Shown: piece after piece, positions 9,108 through 18,457 of the stretch
How positions within the stretch are numbered: the first letter of the stretch is position 1
Layout: every line of letters starts with the position of its first letter
NCBI RefSeq assembly: GCF_002939945.1
Contig: NZ_MDEB01000001.1
Coordinates: forward strand, 496,001 to 560,000
DNA: 64,000 nt
DNA from: Xanthomonas arboricola pv. populi
Lineage (GTDB): Bacteria > Pseudomonadota > Gammaproteobacteria > Xanthomonadales > Xanthomonadaceae
Reading direction: 5' to 3'
Position numbers and translations under genes: made by a program
Notes under the pieces: model-generated
What the model was told of the DNA's origin: nothing
The model's database searches: none
Seen by the model: only the letters and a program-made list of their open reading frames with translations

Positions 9108-10673
9108 TCAGAGCCGCTCCAGATTCGCCCGCCAATGCGCGGCCTGCGCCTGCACCTGCCCCAGCGCCTCCGGTGCCATGTCGTCGAGCTGTCGGTACGG
9201 CAACGCCAGGCGCTCGTTGGCGCCCAGCAGCGTGCGCTGCCGCGCCAGGAAATCCCAGTACAACGCGTTGTACGGGCAGGCCTGCGGGCCCACCCGCACC
9301 TTGCGCTGGTAGTGGCAGCCACCGCAGTAATCGCTCATGCGGTCGATATAGGCCGCGCCGCTGATGTACGGCTTGCTGCCGAGCAGGCCGCCATCGGCGA
9401 ACTGGCTCATGCCGACCGTATTGGGCAGTTCCACCCATTCGAACGCATCGATATAGACCCCCAGGTACCAGCGATGCAGCGCCTGCGGCTCCAGCCCCGC
9501 CAGCAGCGCGAAATTGCCGATCACCATCAGCCGCTGGATATGGTGCGCGTGCGCGTTGGCCAGCGAATTGCCGATCGCATCGGCCAGGCAGCGCATGCCG
9601 ATCTGCCCGTCCCAGAACCAGTGCGGTAGCGGTGCATGCTGGTCGAGCTGGTTGGACTGCGCATAGGCGGGCATCTGCGACCAGTACACGCCGCGTACGT
9701 ATTCGCGCCAGCCCAGGATCTGGCGGATGAAGCCTTCCACCGATGCCAGCGACGCGTGCCCGTCGTGCAAAGCCGCCTCCGCGCGCGCGATCACCTCGCG
9801 CGGATGCAGCAGCTTGACGTTGAGCGCGAACGACAGCAGCGAATGGAACAGACGTGGGCTGCGTGTGCTCATCGCATCCTCGTAGCGGCCGAAGTGCGGC
9901 AACGCTTGCGTGATGAAGGCATCCAGGTGCTGCAGCGCTTGGTCGCGGTCCAGCGGCCATGGCAGCGCGTCGGCGCTCGGCGCGCCGAAGCTGCGTACGC
10001 CGGCCGCTTCGATACTGGTCCACAGCGCGCGATGGTCGTGCGCGATGCGCCACTCCTGCGGCGCGGGCGGATCGCCCGGCCACGGCGCGCGGTTGTCGTG
10101 ATCGAAATTCCAGCGCCCGCCTGCCGGCTCGCCCGCGGCATCGAGCAGGATCCGGTGGCGACGGCGCATCTTTCGATAGAACACTTCCATGCGCCACTGG
10201 CCGCCGGCGCGAAAACACCCGGCCACCTCATCGCGTTCGGTCAGGAAATGCTCGCTATCGACCATGCGCGTGGCGAACGGCTGGCGTGCGCACCAGTGCT
10301 GCAATGCTTCGTCCAGCCGCCATTCGTCCGGCGCCTGATACTCCAGCCGGCTAGCGCGGTAATGCGCCATCAGCGCGTCCAGATTGGCGGGAATCGATTG
10401 CCGATTGCTGGGGTTGTCGATGGCCACGTAACGCACCCGATGACCGGCCTTGCGCAAGCGTGTCGCGAACGCGCGCATCGCCGCGAAGATCGCCAGGATC
10501 TTCTGCGCGTGGTGCAGCACGTAGTCGGTCTCCTCGCGCACTTCCATCAGCACATAGACCACGCCCGCATCGATCGCATCGAACCAGCTGTGTTACGGAT
10601 TGAGTTGATCGCCCAGAATCAGGCGCAACGTGTGCGCGGCTGCCTGCGGGTTGCGGTCGGCTGCGTCTGCCAC
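9108..10673 (-). pseudogene. Cryptochrome/photolyase-related FeS protein (FeS-BCP type) with an in-frame stop near the start
   Basis: The frame encodes a deoxyribodipyrimidine-photolyase-related flavoprotein of the iron-sulfur bacterial cryptochrome/(6-4) photolyase group. The C-terminal cluster ligands are visible as YCGGCHYQ and ACPYNALYWDF, with the FAD-binding helical domain before them. A full-length version would start at the GTG at 10673 (521 codons) and reads LRLILGDQLNP, then TAA (10595-10593), then HSWFDAIDAGVVYVLMEV. The family normally has Gln at that point, so a single CAA-to-TAA change explains the break. The sequence after the stop is intact for 484 codons from a GTG at 10562, but that start lacks the first beta strand of the antenna-binding domain. 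It is either a fresh pseudogene, a re-initiated short form, or a sequencing error. Confidence 0.75.
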
Positions 10674-10677
10674 GGCA

Positions 10678-11688
10678 TCACTCCTGACCGCTGCCCGCGG
10701 TATCGCCGGCGCATACACGCGCTGCCAAGGCCACACCGCTTTGCCAGGCCCCTTCGACCTTGCCGCCGGCCAACCAGTCGCCGCAGATGCCGATGCTCAG
10801 CGGCGCATTCCAGGCACAGCCGATCTGCAAGGCAGGATCAGTGCTGGCAACCGTCCAGCGATAGGCATCGCAGGACTGCGGCGCTGGCAGACCAAACGCG
10901 GCCAACGCGGACAACACGCTGACAATCACTGTTTCAGGCGTCGCGTCGAGATGCCCCTGACTCCAATCGGCAGTGGCATGCAGCAACCAGGTTTCCAAGC
11001 CCTCCCTCCCCGGCTTGCTGGAGTTGCGTGCCACCCAGCGCACTGGGCCGGCGTTGACGAACAGGGCGTCATAGCCGGGATCGACCGGCACGTCGAAACG
11101 CAGCACCACCGCCCAGGCCGGCTGCATCCGTGCGTTGGCGGCAATCGTCGCCAACGTGGGCACGATGTCCGCCAGCCATGCAGCTGCAAGCGGCGCTGGT
11201 ACCGCCAGCAACACGGTGTCGAAAGCGTGTGTCGTCGCGTCTTCCGCCACCTGCAGCTGCCAGGTGGCGCCATTGCGCTGCAGCGACTGCACGCACGTGC
11301 ACAACCGAACATCAAGTTCCGCCGCAAGCGCACGCGCCGGTGCGGCCATGTCCGGCACCCCGACAAAGCGCGTCAGCCCGCCCTGCGAAGAACGCATGCC
11401 GGAGCCATCCCAACTGGCGACGCGCGCAGGCCAGACTGCCGCAATGCCGCGCGCGATCCATGCATCCACCACCGCGGCAAACGCCGGGTCGCGTGCGGTG
11501 AAATACTGCGCGCCGTGATCGCACTGCCAACCATCGCCGCTACAGCTGCGCATGCGCCCGCCGGGCCTATCGCCCTGCTCGAACAGCGTCACGGTCAATC
11601 CTGACGCCTGCAACCGTTGCGCGCAGGCAAGCCCGGCCAACCCGGCGCCGATCACCGCAACCGTCTTCGATCGGGTGGGCCGCGTCAT
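10678..11688 (-). CDS. NAD(P)/FAD-dependent oxidoreductase (amine-oxidase/renalase-like)
   Basis: This is a 336-residue flavoprotein. The FAD-binding motif VIGAGLAGLACAQRLQASG sits at the N terminus, followed by LFEQGDRPGGRMRS, the arginine motif typical of the amine-oxidase and renalase superfamily. The C terminus has GDWLAGGKVEGAWQSG, the second FAD contact. The ATG at 11688 is preferred over a TTG nine codons upstream. It precedes the photolyase-like gene by four bases on the same strand, so the two are probably cotranscribed; such flavoproteins often neighbour photolyase genes. The substrate is unknown. Confidence 0.85.
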   Translation of the reverse strand: MTRPTRSKTVAVIGAGLAGLACAQRLQASGLTVTLFEQGDRPGGRMRSCSGDGWQCDHGAQYFTARDPAFAAVVDAWIARGIAAVWPARVASWDGSGMRSSQGGLTRFVGVPDMAAPARALAAELDVRLCTCVQSLQRNGATWQLQVAEDATTHAFDTVLLAVPAPLAAAWLADIVPTLATIAANARMQPAWAVVLRFDVPVDPGYDALFVNAGPVRWVARNSSKPGREGLETWLLHATADWSQGHLDATPETVIVSVLSALAAFGLPAPQSCDAYRWTVASTDPALQIGCAWNAPLSIGICGDWLAGGKVEGAWQSGVALAARVCAGDTAGSGQE

Positions 11689-11727
11689 CTCGTCAGCTGC
11701 AGGCGGTCGCAACACGCCGCCGGCCGT

Positions 11728-12411
11728 TCACACCGCGCAGCCGTCCGGCCCACAGGCATCGGGGCCACCGATCGGCGCCGATTCGGCCGCCAGCTGCAAC
11801 AGTGCCTGCGCAAAGCTCTCCGGCGGCTGCGCGCCCTGGATCAGGCTGCGTCCATCGATGACGAAACTGGGCACCGCACGGATTCCCAGCGCAGCGGCTT
11901 GCGCCAGTTGCGCTTCCACGGCAACGACGCCCTCATCGGAGTCCAGCAGGGCGCGCACGCGTGCCTCGTCCAGACCGCCAGCGGCTCCGGCAGCCACCAG
12001 CGTTTCGGTCGCGCCGACGTTTTGGCCTTCGGCAAAATGCGCATGGAACAGCGCTTCGATCACGGCTTGGACATCGCCCTCGCGGCTGGCCAGCCAGATC
12101 AGCCGATGCGCGCGCAGGGTGCTGACCTGCACCTGCCCACGCCCGAAATCGAACGGCAGGCCTTCGGCACGCGCAGTGGCCTGGGTCTGCGCCAGCATCT
12201 GCTCCACCCGCACAGCGCCGCCGAACTTTTGCGCCAGCGCATCACGCAACGGCGTCGGCTCCAGGCCGGCGTCAGGGTCCAGCTGAAACGCGTGGTAATG
12301 GATGTCCAGCGCCGGTGCCTGCGCACCGAGCGCTGCCACCGCCTGCTCGAAACGGCGCTTGCCGATCCAGCACCAGGGACAGACCACGTCAGACCAGATA
12401 TCGATGCGCAT
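11728..12411 (-). CDS. DsbA-family thiol oxidoreductase, FrnE-like
   Basis: This 227-residue protein has a thioredoxin-like DsbA fold with the active-site CPWC motif near the N terminus (WSDVVCPWCWIGKRRFE) and the helical insertion typical of FrnE and 2-hydroxychromene-2-carboxylate isomerase relatives. There is no signal peptide when translated from the ATG at 12411, so it is probably cytoplasmic. The frame is open upstream, but that stretch is made of the GGGATTCG intergenic repeat, so longer starts are not believed. The C terminus carries an unusual Cys pair (ACGPDGCAV). It lies 39 bases upstream of the flavoprotein gene on the same strand. Confidence 0.85.
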   Translation of the reverse strand: MRIDIWSDVVCPWCWIGKRRFEQAVAALGAQAPALDIHYHAFQLDPDAGLEPTPLRDALAQKFGGAVRVEQMLAQTQATARAEGLPFDFGRGQVQVSTLRAHRLIWLASREGDVQAVIEALFHAHFAEGQNVGATETLVAAGAAGGLDEARVRALLDSDEGVVAVEAQLAQAAALGIRAVPSFVIDGRSLIQGAQPPESFAQALLQLAAESAPIGGPDACGPDGCAV

Positions 12412-12414
12412 GGG

Positions 12415-12573
12415 CGGGGATTGGAGATTCGTCATTGGGGATTCGCAAAGCATAAACCCAATACCAAGGCAGGGATTGGGGAGTCGCAACGCAATCAGAC
12501 CAAGTCCGACGCATCACTTTAGCTTTTACGAATCCCGAATGCCCAATCCCGAATCCCGAATCACAAATCCCCG
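12415..12573. repeat. GGGAATC-type repeat cluster A
   Basis: Degenerate GGGGATTCG units on the plus strand (12416-12450 and 12474-12490) are followed by CGAATCCC units in the opposite sense (12527-12573). The two arms could pair across a loop of about 70 bases. The cluster fills the gap between the CYTH gene and the FrnE-like gene. The same design recurs at 13060, 19277, 21238, 57604 and 63840. Confidence 0.75.
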
Positions 12574-13058
12574 CTCCAGTTCTTGAACGGATGCGAGGCC
12601 AACGCCAGGTTGTAATAGCGCACGTCGTCGGTGACTTCCGCGCCGATCCACCCGGGCTTGGCGAAGGCCTCGTCGGCATCGCCGAGTTCGATCTCGGCCA
12701 CCACCAGCCCGGCGTTGTCGCCGAGAAATTCATCCACTTCCCACACATGCCCCTGGTGCTGGACCAGATGCCGGCGCTTGTCGATCAGACCGCCGACACA
12801 CAGCGCCAGCAGCGCACGCGCCTCGACTACCGGAATCGGATACTCGAACTCCTGCCGGGTATGCCCCACCTCACGCGATTTCAGATTGAGAAACGCGTGC
12901 TCACCCTGGATGCGCACCCGCACCGACGCATTCTGCGCACCGCTGCGCAATGACGCCTGATCGTTGATATAGCCCTGCGCCATCGGGATCACCGCATGCG
13001 CGGCACTGCGCCAGCCATCGCCGGTCACCAGGAATTTGCGTTCGATTTCGATGGGCAT
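12561..13058 (-). CDS. CYTH domain protein (inorganic triphosphatase-like)
   Basis: This 165-residue protein carries the CYTH signature EIERKFLV directly at its N terminus. It has alternating charged strands (VRVRIQG, LNLKSRE, EFEYPIP, VVAEIELG) as expected for the eight-stranded triphosphate tunnel. Bacterial members hydrolyse inorganic triphosphate or similar substrates. The ATG at 13058 gives MPIEIERKF; the 15 codons upstream fall in repeat cluster B and are rejected. The single-domain length matches short CYTH proteins of the NE1496 type. Confidence 0.88.
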   Translation of the reverse strand: MPIEIERKFLVTGDGWRSAAHAVIPMAQGYINDQASLRSGAQNASVRVRIQGEHAFLNLKSREVGHTRQEFEYPIPVVEARALLALCVGGLIDKRRHLVQHQGHVWEVDEFLGDNAGLVVAEIELGDADEAFAKPGWIGAEVTDDVRYYNLALASHPFKNWSGDL

Positions 13059-13059
13059 G

Positions 13060-13150
13060 GGATTTGGGAATCGGGAATCGGGAATCGGGAATCGCAACAG
13101 CATACGGCGAACCGCCTCTACGATTCACGATTCACTCTTCCCGATTCACC
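13060..13150. repeat. GGGAATC-type repeat cluster B
   Basis: Four tandem GGGAATC units run from 13061 to 13096. After a spacer of about 22 bases, inverted units (GATTCAC, CCGATTC) run from 13118 to 13150. It lies between rlmD and the CYTH gene, and the last inverted unit reaches into the end of rlmD. Confidence 0.8.
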
Positions 13151-14480
13151 GCCGTTCAAACACCGCAATGCTCTCCACATGCGCGGTATGCGGAAACATG
13201 TCCATCGCGCCGGCGGCCTTGAGCGTGAAGCCCTGCTCGTTGACCAGGTAGCCGGCGTCGCGCGCCAGCGAGCCGGGGTGGCAACTCACATAGACGATGC
13301 GCTCGAACTGTTTCAGCGGCAACTGCTGCAGCACTTCCAGGGCGCCCGAACGCGGCGGGTCCAGCAGCAGCTTGTCGAAGCCCTGTCGCATCCATGCAGC
13401 ATTGCGCTGGTCCTGGGTCAGGTCGGCCGCATGGAACTGCGCATTGGCCAGACCGTTGCGCTGCGCGTTGTCCCTGGCGCGCGCCACCAGCCCGGCATCG
13501 CCCTCCACGCCGACCACTTCGCGCACACCGCGCGCCAGCGGCAGGGTGAAATTGCCTAGCCCGCAGAACAGATCCAGCACGCGGTCGTCCGGGCCGGCGT
13601 CGAGCAGTGCCAGCGCATGCGCGATCATCTTCTGGTTGAGCGAGGCGTTGACCTGGATGAAATCCAGCGGCCGGAACGCCAGCTCCACATCCCACTGCGG
13701 CAAGCGGAACGACAGCGGCACATCCTGCGGCCATAGCGGATGCACGCTTTCCACGCCGCCCGGCTGCAGGAAGATCGCAAAGCCCTGCGCCTGCGCGAAA
13801 GCGGTCAGCGCCTGCAGATCGCGTTCGCTGAGCGGCTGCAGATGGCGGATGGTCAATACCACCGCATCGTCGCCGGCAATGAATTCGATCTGCGGGATAT
13901 CGCGCTTGCCGTCCAGGCCTTCGACCAGCGCCGCCAGCTGCGGAATCTTCTCGCCGATCTGCGGGATCACCGTGTAGCAGACCGACAGATCGGCCACGAA
14001 GCGCGGATCCAGCTCGCGAAACCCCACCAGGGTCTTGTCCTTCTTTTCCACGCGACGGACCGAAAAGCGGCCCTTTCGCCGATAGCCCCAGTTATCGCCG
14101 ACCAGCGCCGGCAACACCGCCTGCGGCGTGACGTGGCCGATGCGCTCGAGGTTGTCCATCAACACGCGCTGCTTGGCCACGATCTGCTGCGACTCTTCCA
14201 GATGCTGCAACACGCAGCCGGCGCAGACGCCGAAATGCGGGCAGCGCGGGGTCACCCGCTGCGGCGATGCCTCCAGCACCTCCACCGTCCTGGCCTCGTC
14301 GAAATGCCGGCTGCGCGCGGTGGGTTCGGCACGCACCAGCTCACCGGGCAAGGCGCCACTGATGAAGGTGACTTTGCCGCCCTCGCCGTCGCGGCGGGCC
14401 ACACCGCGCCCATCGTGGCTGAGGTCGGTGATCGCGGTCTGGAACGGCGTACGGTCGAAGCGGTTTCGGGTTCTGGCCAC
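13146..14480 (-). CDS. rlmD: 23S rRNA m5U1939 methyltransferase RlmD
   Basis: This 444-residue TRAM plus SAM-dependent RNA methyltransferase places the 5-methyl group on U1939 of 23S rRNA. The N-terminal TRAM domain (about 15-75) is followed by the 4Fe-4S ligands in CPHFGVCAGCVLQHLE. The SAM motif is LDLFCGLGNFTLPLARG, the substrate loop LLDPPRSGA, and the catalytic cysteine lies in VYVSCHPGSLARD. The GTG at 14480 gives the expected family length; the frame is open further upstream but without homology. It is transcribed away from the response-regulator gene. Confidence 0.94.
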   Translation of the reverse strand: MARTRNRFDRTPFQTAITDLSHDGRGVARRDGEGGKVTFISGALPGELVRAEPTARSRHFDEARTVEVLEASPQRVTPRCPHFGVCAGCVLQHLEESQQIVAKQRVLMDNLERIGHVTPQAVLPALVGDNWGYRRKGRFSVRRVEKKDKTLVGFRELDPRFVADLSVCYTVIPQIGEKIPQLAALVEGLDGKRDIPQIEFIAGDDAVVLTIRHLQPLSERDLQALTAFAQAQGFAIFLQPGGVESVHPLWPQDVPLSFRLPQWDVELAFRPLDFIQVNASLNQKMIAHALALLDAGPDDRVLDLFCGLGNFTLPLARGVREVVGVEGDAGLVARARDNAQRNGLANAQFHAADLTQDQRNAAWMRQGFDKLLLDPPRSGALEVLQQLPLKQFERIVYVSCHPGSLARDAGYLVNEQGFTLKAAGAMDMFPHTAHVESIAVFERR

Positions 14481-14637
14481 GTGGCGACGAGCTGCGGGCA
14501 AAAAGGGTGCGTATTGTCGCAGATGCGATCGATCGCGGCCGCTTCGCGTCGTAGAACAATTGTCGCGCCGCGCAAACACAGGCACACTTCCGCTGCACGC
14601 GGCTACTAGGACGCGGCATCGCTGACAAGGAGGCAGC

Positions 14638-15360
14638 ATGAACATGGCGACACGCCAGCAACCCCAACCACGACTCTTGCTGGTAGAGGACGACCCGATC
14701 AGCCGTGGCTTTCTGCAGGCGGTGCTGGAAGGTCTTCCCGCCCATGTGGATTGCGCAGACTCGTTGTCTTCGGCACTGGACCGCGCGCGCGAACGTCGCC
14801 ACGACCTGTGGCTGATCGACGTCAATCTTCCCGATGGCAACGGCAGCGGCCTGCTACGCGCGCTGCGCCTGCTGCACCCGGACGTACCTGCACTGGCTCA
14901 TACCGCGGACACCACTATGGCGATGCAACGCAGCCTGCAGTCCGATGGCTTTCTGGAAATGCTGGTCAAGCCGCTGACCTCCGAGCGCCTGCTGCAGGCG
15001 GTCCGCCGTGGACTGGCGCGCGGCCGATACAGCGTGGCGCCGGTAGGCGTGGTCGACATCGCCGCCACCGATTGGGACGAAGCGGCCGCGCTCAGCGCGC
15101 TCAATGGCCAGCAACACCATCTCAACGCGCTGCGCGAATTGTTCCTGGCCGAATTGCCGGGCACCCGCGACGCGGTGGATTCGGCCTTGCAGGTCAGCGA
15201 CGATCAGGCGCTGCGCGGCCATCTGCATCGGTTGCAGGCCAGTTGCGGTTTTGTCGGCGCGGCGCGGCTTGCCGGTGCAGTGCGCCTGCTGCGCGGCGAC
15301 CCGCATTCCAGCACGGCACAGACGCAGTTCCATGCGGCGGTGGCTGCGCTGCTGCACTGA
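14638..15360 (+). CDS. Response-regulator receiver fused to a C-terminal HPt domain
   Basis: This gene encodes 240 residues with a two-component receiver domain at about 12-125. The acidic pair is D18-D19, the phospho-acceptor D61 lies in LWLIDVNLPDGNG, and the conserved lysine is K111 in MLVKPLT. Residues about 155-235 resemble a histidine phosphotransfer domain, with the motif HLHRLQASCGFVGA placing the likely phospho-histidine at H197. No DNA-binding, GGDEF or EAL output is present. It may therefore relay phosphate inside a branched phosphorelay rather than control genes directly. A strong AAGGAGG ribosome site precedes the ATG, and the gene is monocistronic and divergent from rlmD. No histidine kinase gene is nearby. 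Confidence 0.85.
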   Translation: MNMATRQQPQPRLLLVEDDPISRGFLQAVLEGLPAHVDCADSLSSALDRARERRHDLWLIDVNLPDGNGSGLLRALRLLHPDVPALAHTADTTMAMQRSLQSDGFLEMLVKPLTSERLLQAVRRGLARGRYSVAPVGVVDIAATDWDEAAALSALNGQQHHLNALRELFLAELPGTRDAVDSALQVSDDQALRGHLHRLQASCGFVGAARLAGAVRLLRGDPHSSTAQTQFHAAVAALLH

Positions 15361-15511
15361 AGGACGACGGCGCCGATCTCTCTGGACGCGGCGCAGCGTC
15401 GGCGATCGGGACGCGCGACATCGAGGATCACGCGTGCACGACCGGTGCGCATGGCCCCCGACGCGCATCCGGCCACTGCTCGCCAGGTGTGGTTGCGCCG
15501 CCTTGCGCCCA

Positions 15512-16234
15512 TCAACGCCGTCGCGCCAGATCCTCGAGCATTTCCCAGGATTTCAGCCCGCGTCCACTCAGATGATGCAGCAGCACGCCACGCATGCTGC
15601 GACGCAGGCCCGGCATGTCGTCGGCCGCGGGCATGACGTCCTGGCCCAACGCCAGCAGCGCCGCGCCGGTCACGGTGTCGCGCCGATCCTGCGCCATCGC
15701 CTCGCTCAGCACGCGTAGCGCGCCTTCCTGCGGATCCAGCCGGTAGCGCGCCGCCGGGTCGATCGGTTGGCCGTCGCGATCATGCTGCAGATCGAAGGCA
15801 AAGCCCAGGCCATCGAGCACATCGCGCTCGAACTGGCGCAGCCCCCAGGCCAGTGGCAGCTCGGATGCCAGATGCGCACGCGCCTGTGCGTAGCAATCGA
15901 ACAATTCGGGCACCGGGTCGTTACGCGGCGCCAGGCGCAGCAGCAATTCGCTGATGTAGAAACCGGCCAGCATGGATTCGCCCGTCAGCCGGGGGGCGGT
16001 ATCCAGCGCCTCGGCCTGACGCAACTGGGCCAGTTCGCCGCGTTGCACCGCCGTGAACTGGATCAACTGCAGTGGCTGCAGCGCGGCCCGCAAGGCTTGC
16101 TTGCGTGGCCCGTGCACCCCGCGCGCCAACAGCCCGACCCGACCATGCTGCTCGGTCAGCACTTCCACCAGCAGGCTGGTCTCGCGCCATGGTCGCACAT
16201 GCAGGACGAAGCCACGTTCGTGTTCGATCAGCAT
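15512..16234 (-). CDS. recO: DNA repair protein RecO
   Basis: This 240-residue RecO acts with RecF and RecR to load RecA on SSB-coated single-stranded DNA and also anneals strands. An N-terminal OB fold ([21 protein letters not shown]) is followed by the helical domain. No zinc-finger cysteines are evident, as in many gammaproteobacterial forms. It follows era on the same strand after a gap of 251 bases, the conserved rnc-era-recO order. The stretch between the response regulator stop and the recO stop (15361-15511) shows no gene. Confidence 0.92.
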   Translation of the reverse strand: MLIEHERGFVLHVRPWRETSLLVEVLTEQHGRVGLLARGVHGPRKQALRAALQPLQLIQFTAVQRGELAQLRQAEALDTAPRLTGESMLAGFYISELLLRLAPRNDPVPELFDCYAQARAHLASELPLAWGLRQFERDVLDGLGFAFDLQHDRDGQPIDPAARYRLDPQEGALRVLSEAMAQDRRDTVTGAALLALGQDVMPAADDMPGLRRSMRGVLLHHLSGRGLKSWEMLEDLARRR

Positions 16235-16277
16235 GATCTGTTGTGCGGCAGGGGGCGCGATTGCAGGACAGAAGACC

Positions 16278-16317
16278 CGCTGCCGACAACGATTGCTGTG
16301 AGTCGCTGTCGGCAGCG
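16278..16317. other. Perfect 11-bp inverted repeat in the era-recO gap
   Basis: CGCTGCCGACA (16278-16288) and TGTCGGCAGCG (16307-16317) can form an 11-bp stem with an 18-base loop. No T run follows on either strand. It lies 44 bases before the recO start on the minus strand, so it could be an attenuating or RNA-stabilising hairpin in the recO leader. The rest of 16235-16485 holds nothing I recognise. Confidence 0.5.
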
Positions 16318-16485
16318 CACATAATCACAGCCGTTAACGACATCGGCTGCGATGAGCAGGCGCGATCCGGTCCATCGAGACATCGCTTGCATCGCAGCTC
16401 CACGCTATTGCCGGTTTAAGCGATCGCATCGACAGGCTCTCAGCACGTCGTCAGCGCTGGGCCGGCCTCAGCATCGGCCAGGGCC

Positions 16486-17385
16486 TCACTCGTACCCGAA
16501 GGCCTTCAATGCGGCTTCGTCGTCCGACCAGCCTTCGCGTACGCGCACCCAGGTCTCCAGGAATACCTTGGCGCCGAACAGGCGCTCCATCTGCAGACGC
16601 GCCTTGCCGCCGATGTCCTTCAGACGGGTACCGCCCTTGCCGATCACGATCGCCTTCTGGCCTTCTCGCTCGACCCAGATCACCGCGCCGATACGCAGCA
16701 GCGCGCCATCTTCGGCAAAGCGTTCGATCTCCACCGTGGTGGCATACGGCAGCTCTTCGCCGAGCTGCCGCATCAACTGCTCACGCACCAGTTCCCCGGC
16801 AAGGAAGCGCTGACTGCGGTCGGTGATCTCGTCCTCGCCGAACATCGCTTCGGCCTCCGGCACCAGCTTGAGCAGGTCGCCGACCAGCGCCTCCAGGCCC
16901 TTGCGCTTGAGCGCGGACACCGGATGCACCGCAGCGAACGTGCGCCCCTCGCTGATCTGGGCCAGGAACGGAAACAGCGCCGTCTTGTCCTTGAGCCGGT
17001 CGACCTTGTTGACCACCAGCACCACCGGCACCTCGGCGTCGCTCAGGACCTTGAAGGCCAGCGTGTCTTCGTCGTCCCAACGGCCGGCTTCGATCACCAG
17101 CACTGCCGCGTCCACGCCTTCCAGCGAGCCGCGCGCGGCGCGGTTCATCACCCGGTTCATGGCGCGCTTCTGCTCGCGATGCAGTCCGGGGGTGTCGACC
17201 AGCACCAGCTGCCCCTCGGGGAAAGTGGCAATGCCCAGCAACCGGTGGCGCGTGGTCTGCGGCCGGTTGGACACGATGCTGACCTTGGCGCCGACCAGGG
17301 CATTGGTCAGGGTGGACTTGCCGACGTTGGGCCGGCCGATCACCGCAACGCTGCCGCTACGGTGGGGAGAAGAGGTTTCGCTCAC
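16486..17385 (-). CDS. era: GTPase Era
   Basis: Era is a 299-residue essential GTPase that binds the 3' end of 16S rRNA and aids 30S maturation. G1 is GRPNVGKS, G3 lies in [11 protein letters not shown], and G4 is NKVD; the C-terminal KH domain carries [14 protein letters not shown]. The start is a GTG at 17385, which overlaps the rnc stop as GTGA, so rnc and era are translationally coupled. It belongs to a minus-strand run from rpoE to recO. Confidence 0.96.
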   Translation of the reverse strand: MSETSSPHRSGSVAVIGRPNVGKSTLTNALVGAKVSIVSNRPQTTRHRLLGIATFPEGQLVLVDTPGLHREQKRAMNRVMNRAARGSLEGVDAAVLVIEAGRWDDEDTLAFKVLSDAEVPVVLVVNKVDRLKDKTALFPFLAQISEGRTFAAVHPVSALKRKGLEALVGDLLKLVPEAEAMFGEDEITDRSQRFLAGELVREQLMRQLGEELPYATTVEIERFAEDGALLRIGAVIWVEREGQKAIVIGKGGTRLKDIGGKARLQMERLFGAKVFLETWVRVREGWSDDEAALKAFGYE

Positions 17386-18065
17386 GTGTTCGAATCCAGT
17401 TGTGCGATGACAAGGGTGGCCGCCTGTTGCTCGGCAAGGCGACGCGAGGTGCCCTGGCCTTCGGCGCGGGCCACGGGCTGCTCCAGGATGCAGGCGACAT
17501 GGAACTGCTTGGCATGTTCGTCGCCGCTTTCGCTGATCAGCGCGTAATTAGGCAGCGGCAGCTGTCGCGCCTGCAGCCATTCCTGCAGCCGGGTCTTGGG
17601 GTCTTTTTCCGCCTTGCCCACCGGCAGCGCCGCCAGCGAGGGCTCGAACCATGGCAGCACCACCGCACGGCAGCGTTCGAAGCCGCAGTCCAGATAGATC
17701 GCCGCCACGATCGCCTCGACCGCATCGGCCAGAATCGAATCGCGGCGATGGCCGCCGGATTTCAGCTCGCCCGGGCCCAGCGTCAGCCGCTCGCCCAGGT
17801 TGAGGGTGCGGCCGATCACCGCCAGCGCCCCTTCGCGTACGAGTTCGGCGCGCGCGCGGGTCAATGCGCCTTCGTCGGCCTTGGGCCAGCGCTGATACAG
17901 CGCCTCGGCGATCAGCAGATTGACGATGCCGTCGCCAAGGAATTCCAGTCGTTCGTTATGCGGAGTACCGGCGCTGCGATGCCGCAGCGCCTGGGCGAGC
18001 AGACCCGGATCGGCGAACGCATGCCCGATCGGATCGCCGCGCTGGAAAGTCCTATTCGCCACCAC
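17382..18065 (-). CDS. rnc: Ribonuclease III
   Basis: This 227-residue RNase III processes rRNA precursors and other double-stranded RNA. The catalytic signature reads [13 protein letters not shown], and the second acidic cluster is [13 protein letters not shown]. The C-terminal double-stranded-RNA-binding domain occupies about residues 155-225. The usual serine after GD in the signature is glycine here; metal ligands are unaffected. The gene starts inside the last 14 bases of the DUF4845 gene and its stop overlaps era. Confidence 0.95.
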   Translation of the reverse strand: MVANRTFQRGDPIGHAFADPGLLAQALRHRSAGTPHNERLEFLGDGIVNLLIAEALYQRWPKADEGALTRARAELVREGALAVIGRTLNLGERLTLGPGELKSGGHRRDSILADAVEAIVAAIYLDCGFERCRAVVLPWFEPSLAALPVGKAEKDPKTRLQEWLQARQLPLPNYALISESGDEHAKQFHVACILEQPVARAEGQGTSRRLAEQQAATLVIAQLDSNT

Positions 18066-18429
18066 GTCCCGTCATGTCCTGGGACGTCTCGAATTTACCG
18101 ACGACATCCAGATTACCGATCAATTCGCGGCGGACTTCATAGTTGACCTTCATGCGCCAGCCACCGTCGACGCGCTCGAACTTGACGTCTTCTTTTTTGA
18201 CGTTTTCCGAGTAGTTGATGTACAGCCGACGAAAGAACAGATCCTGCAACTTGGACGGATCCATGTTGGCGCTATCGGGCTCCTTGGCCAAGCCCTTCAT
18301 GGCGGTGCGCACCGAATAGTATTCCTGGTACATCGGAAACAGCTTCATCCCGATATAGAGCGCGAACCCGACCACCGCCAGCACCACCACGAACGACGTC
18401 AACGTCATACCGCTTTGCTTGCGCTTCAT
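18052..18429 (-). CDS. DUF4845 single-span membrane protein
   Basis: This is a 125-residue protein with one N-terminal membrane segment (about residues 8-26, [19 protein letters not shown]) and a C-terminal domain predicted outside the cytoplasm. It matches the DUF4845 family, which is found between lepB and rnc in many beta- and gammaproteobacteria and has no established function. The GGGGAAG ribosome site before the ATG is strong. The end overlaps the rnc start by 14 bases. Its fixed place next to signal peptidase suggests an envelope role, but this is inference. Confidence 0.85.
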   Translation of the reverse strand: MKRKQSGMTLTSFVVVLAVVGFALYIGMKLFPMYQEYYSVRTAMKGLAKEPDSANMDPSKLQDLFFRRLYINYSENVKKEDVKFERVDGGWRMKVNYEVRRELIGNLDVVGKFETSQDMTGRGGE

Positions 18430-18457
18430 TGTGCTTCCCCGGCACGCCGTGCGTGCA

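Noticed and set aside
13060-13150. Short tandem repeats resembling a CRISPR array
   Set aside because: Units are about 7 bases with no spacers of constant length and there are no cas genes in the window.
17382-18065. Ser-to-Gly change in the RNase III signature as a sign of inactivity
   Set aside because: The acidic metal ligands and glutamates are intact, so the change alone does not argue for loss of function.
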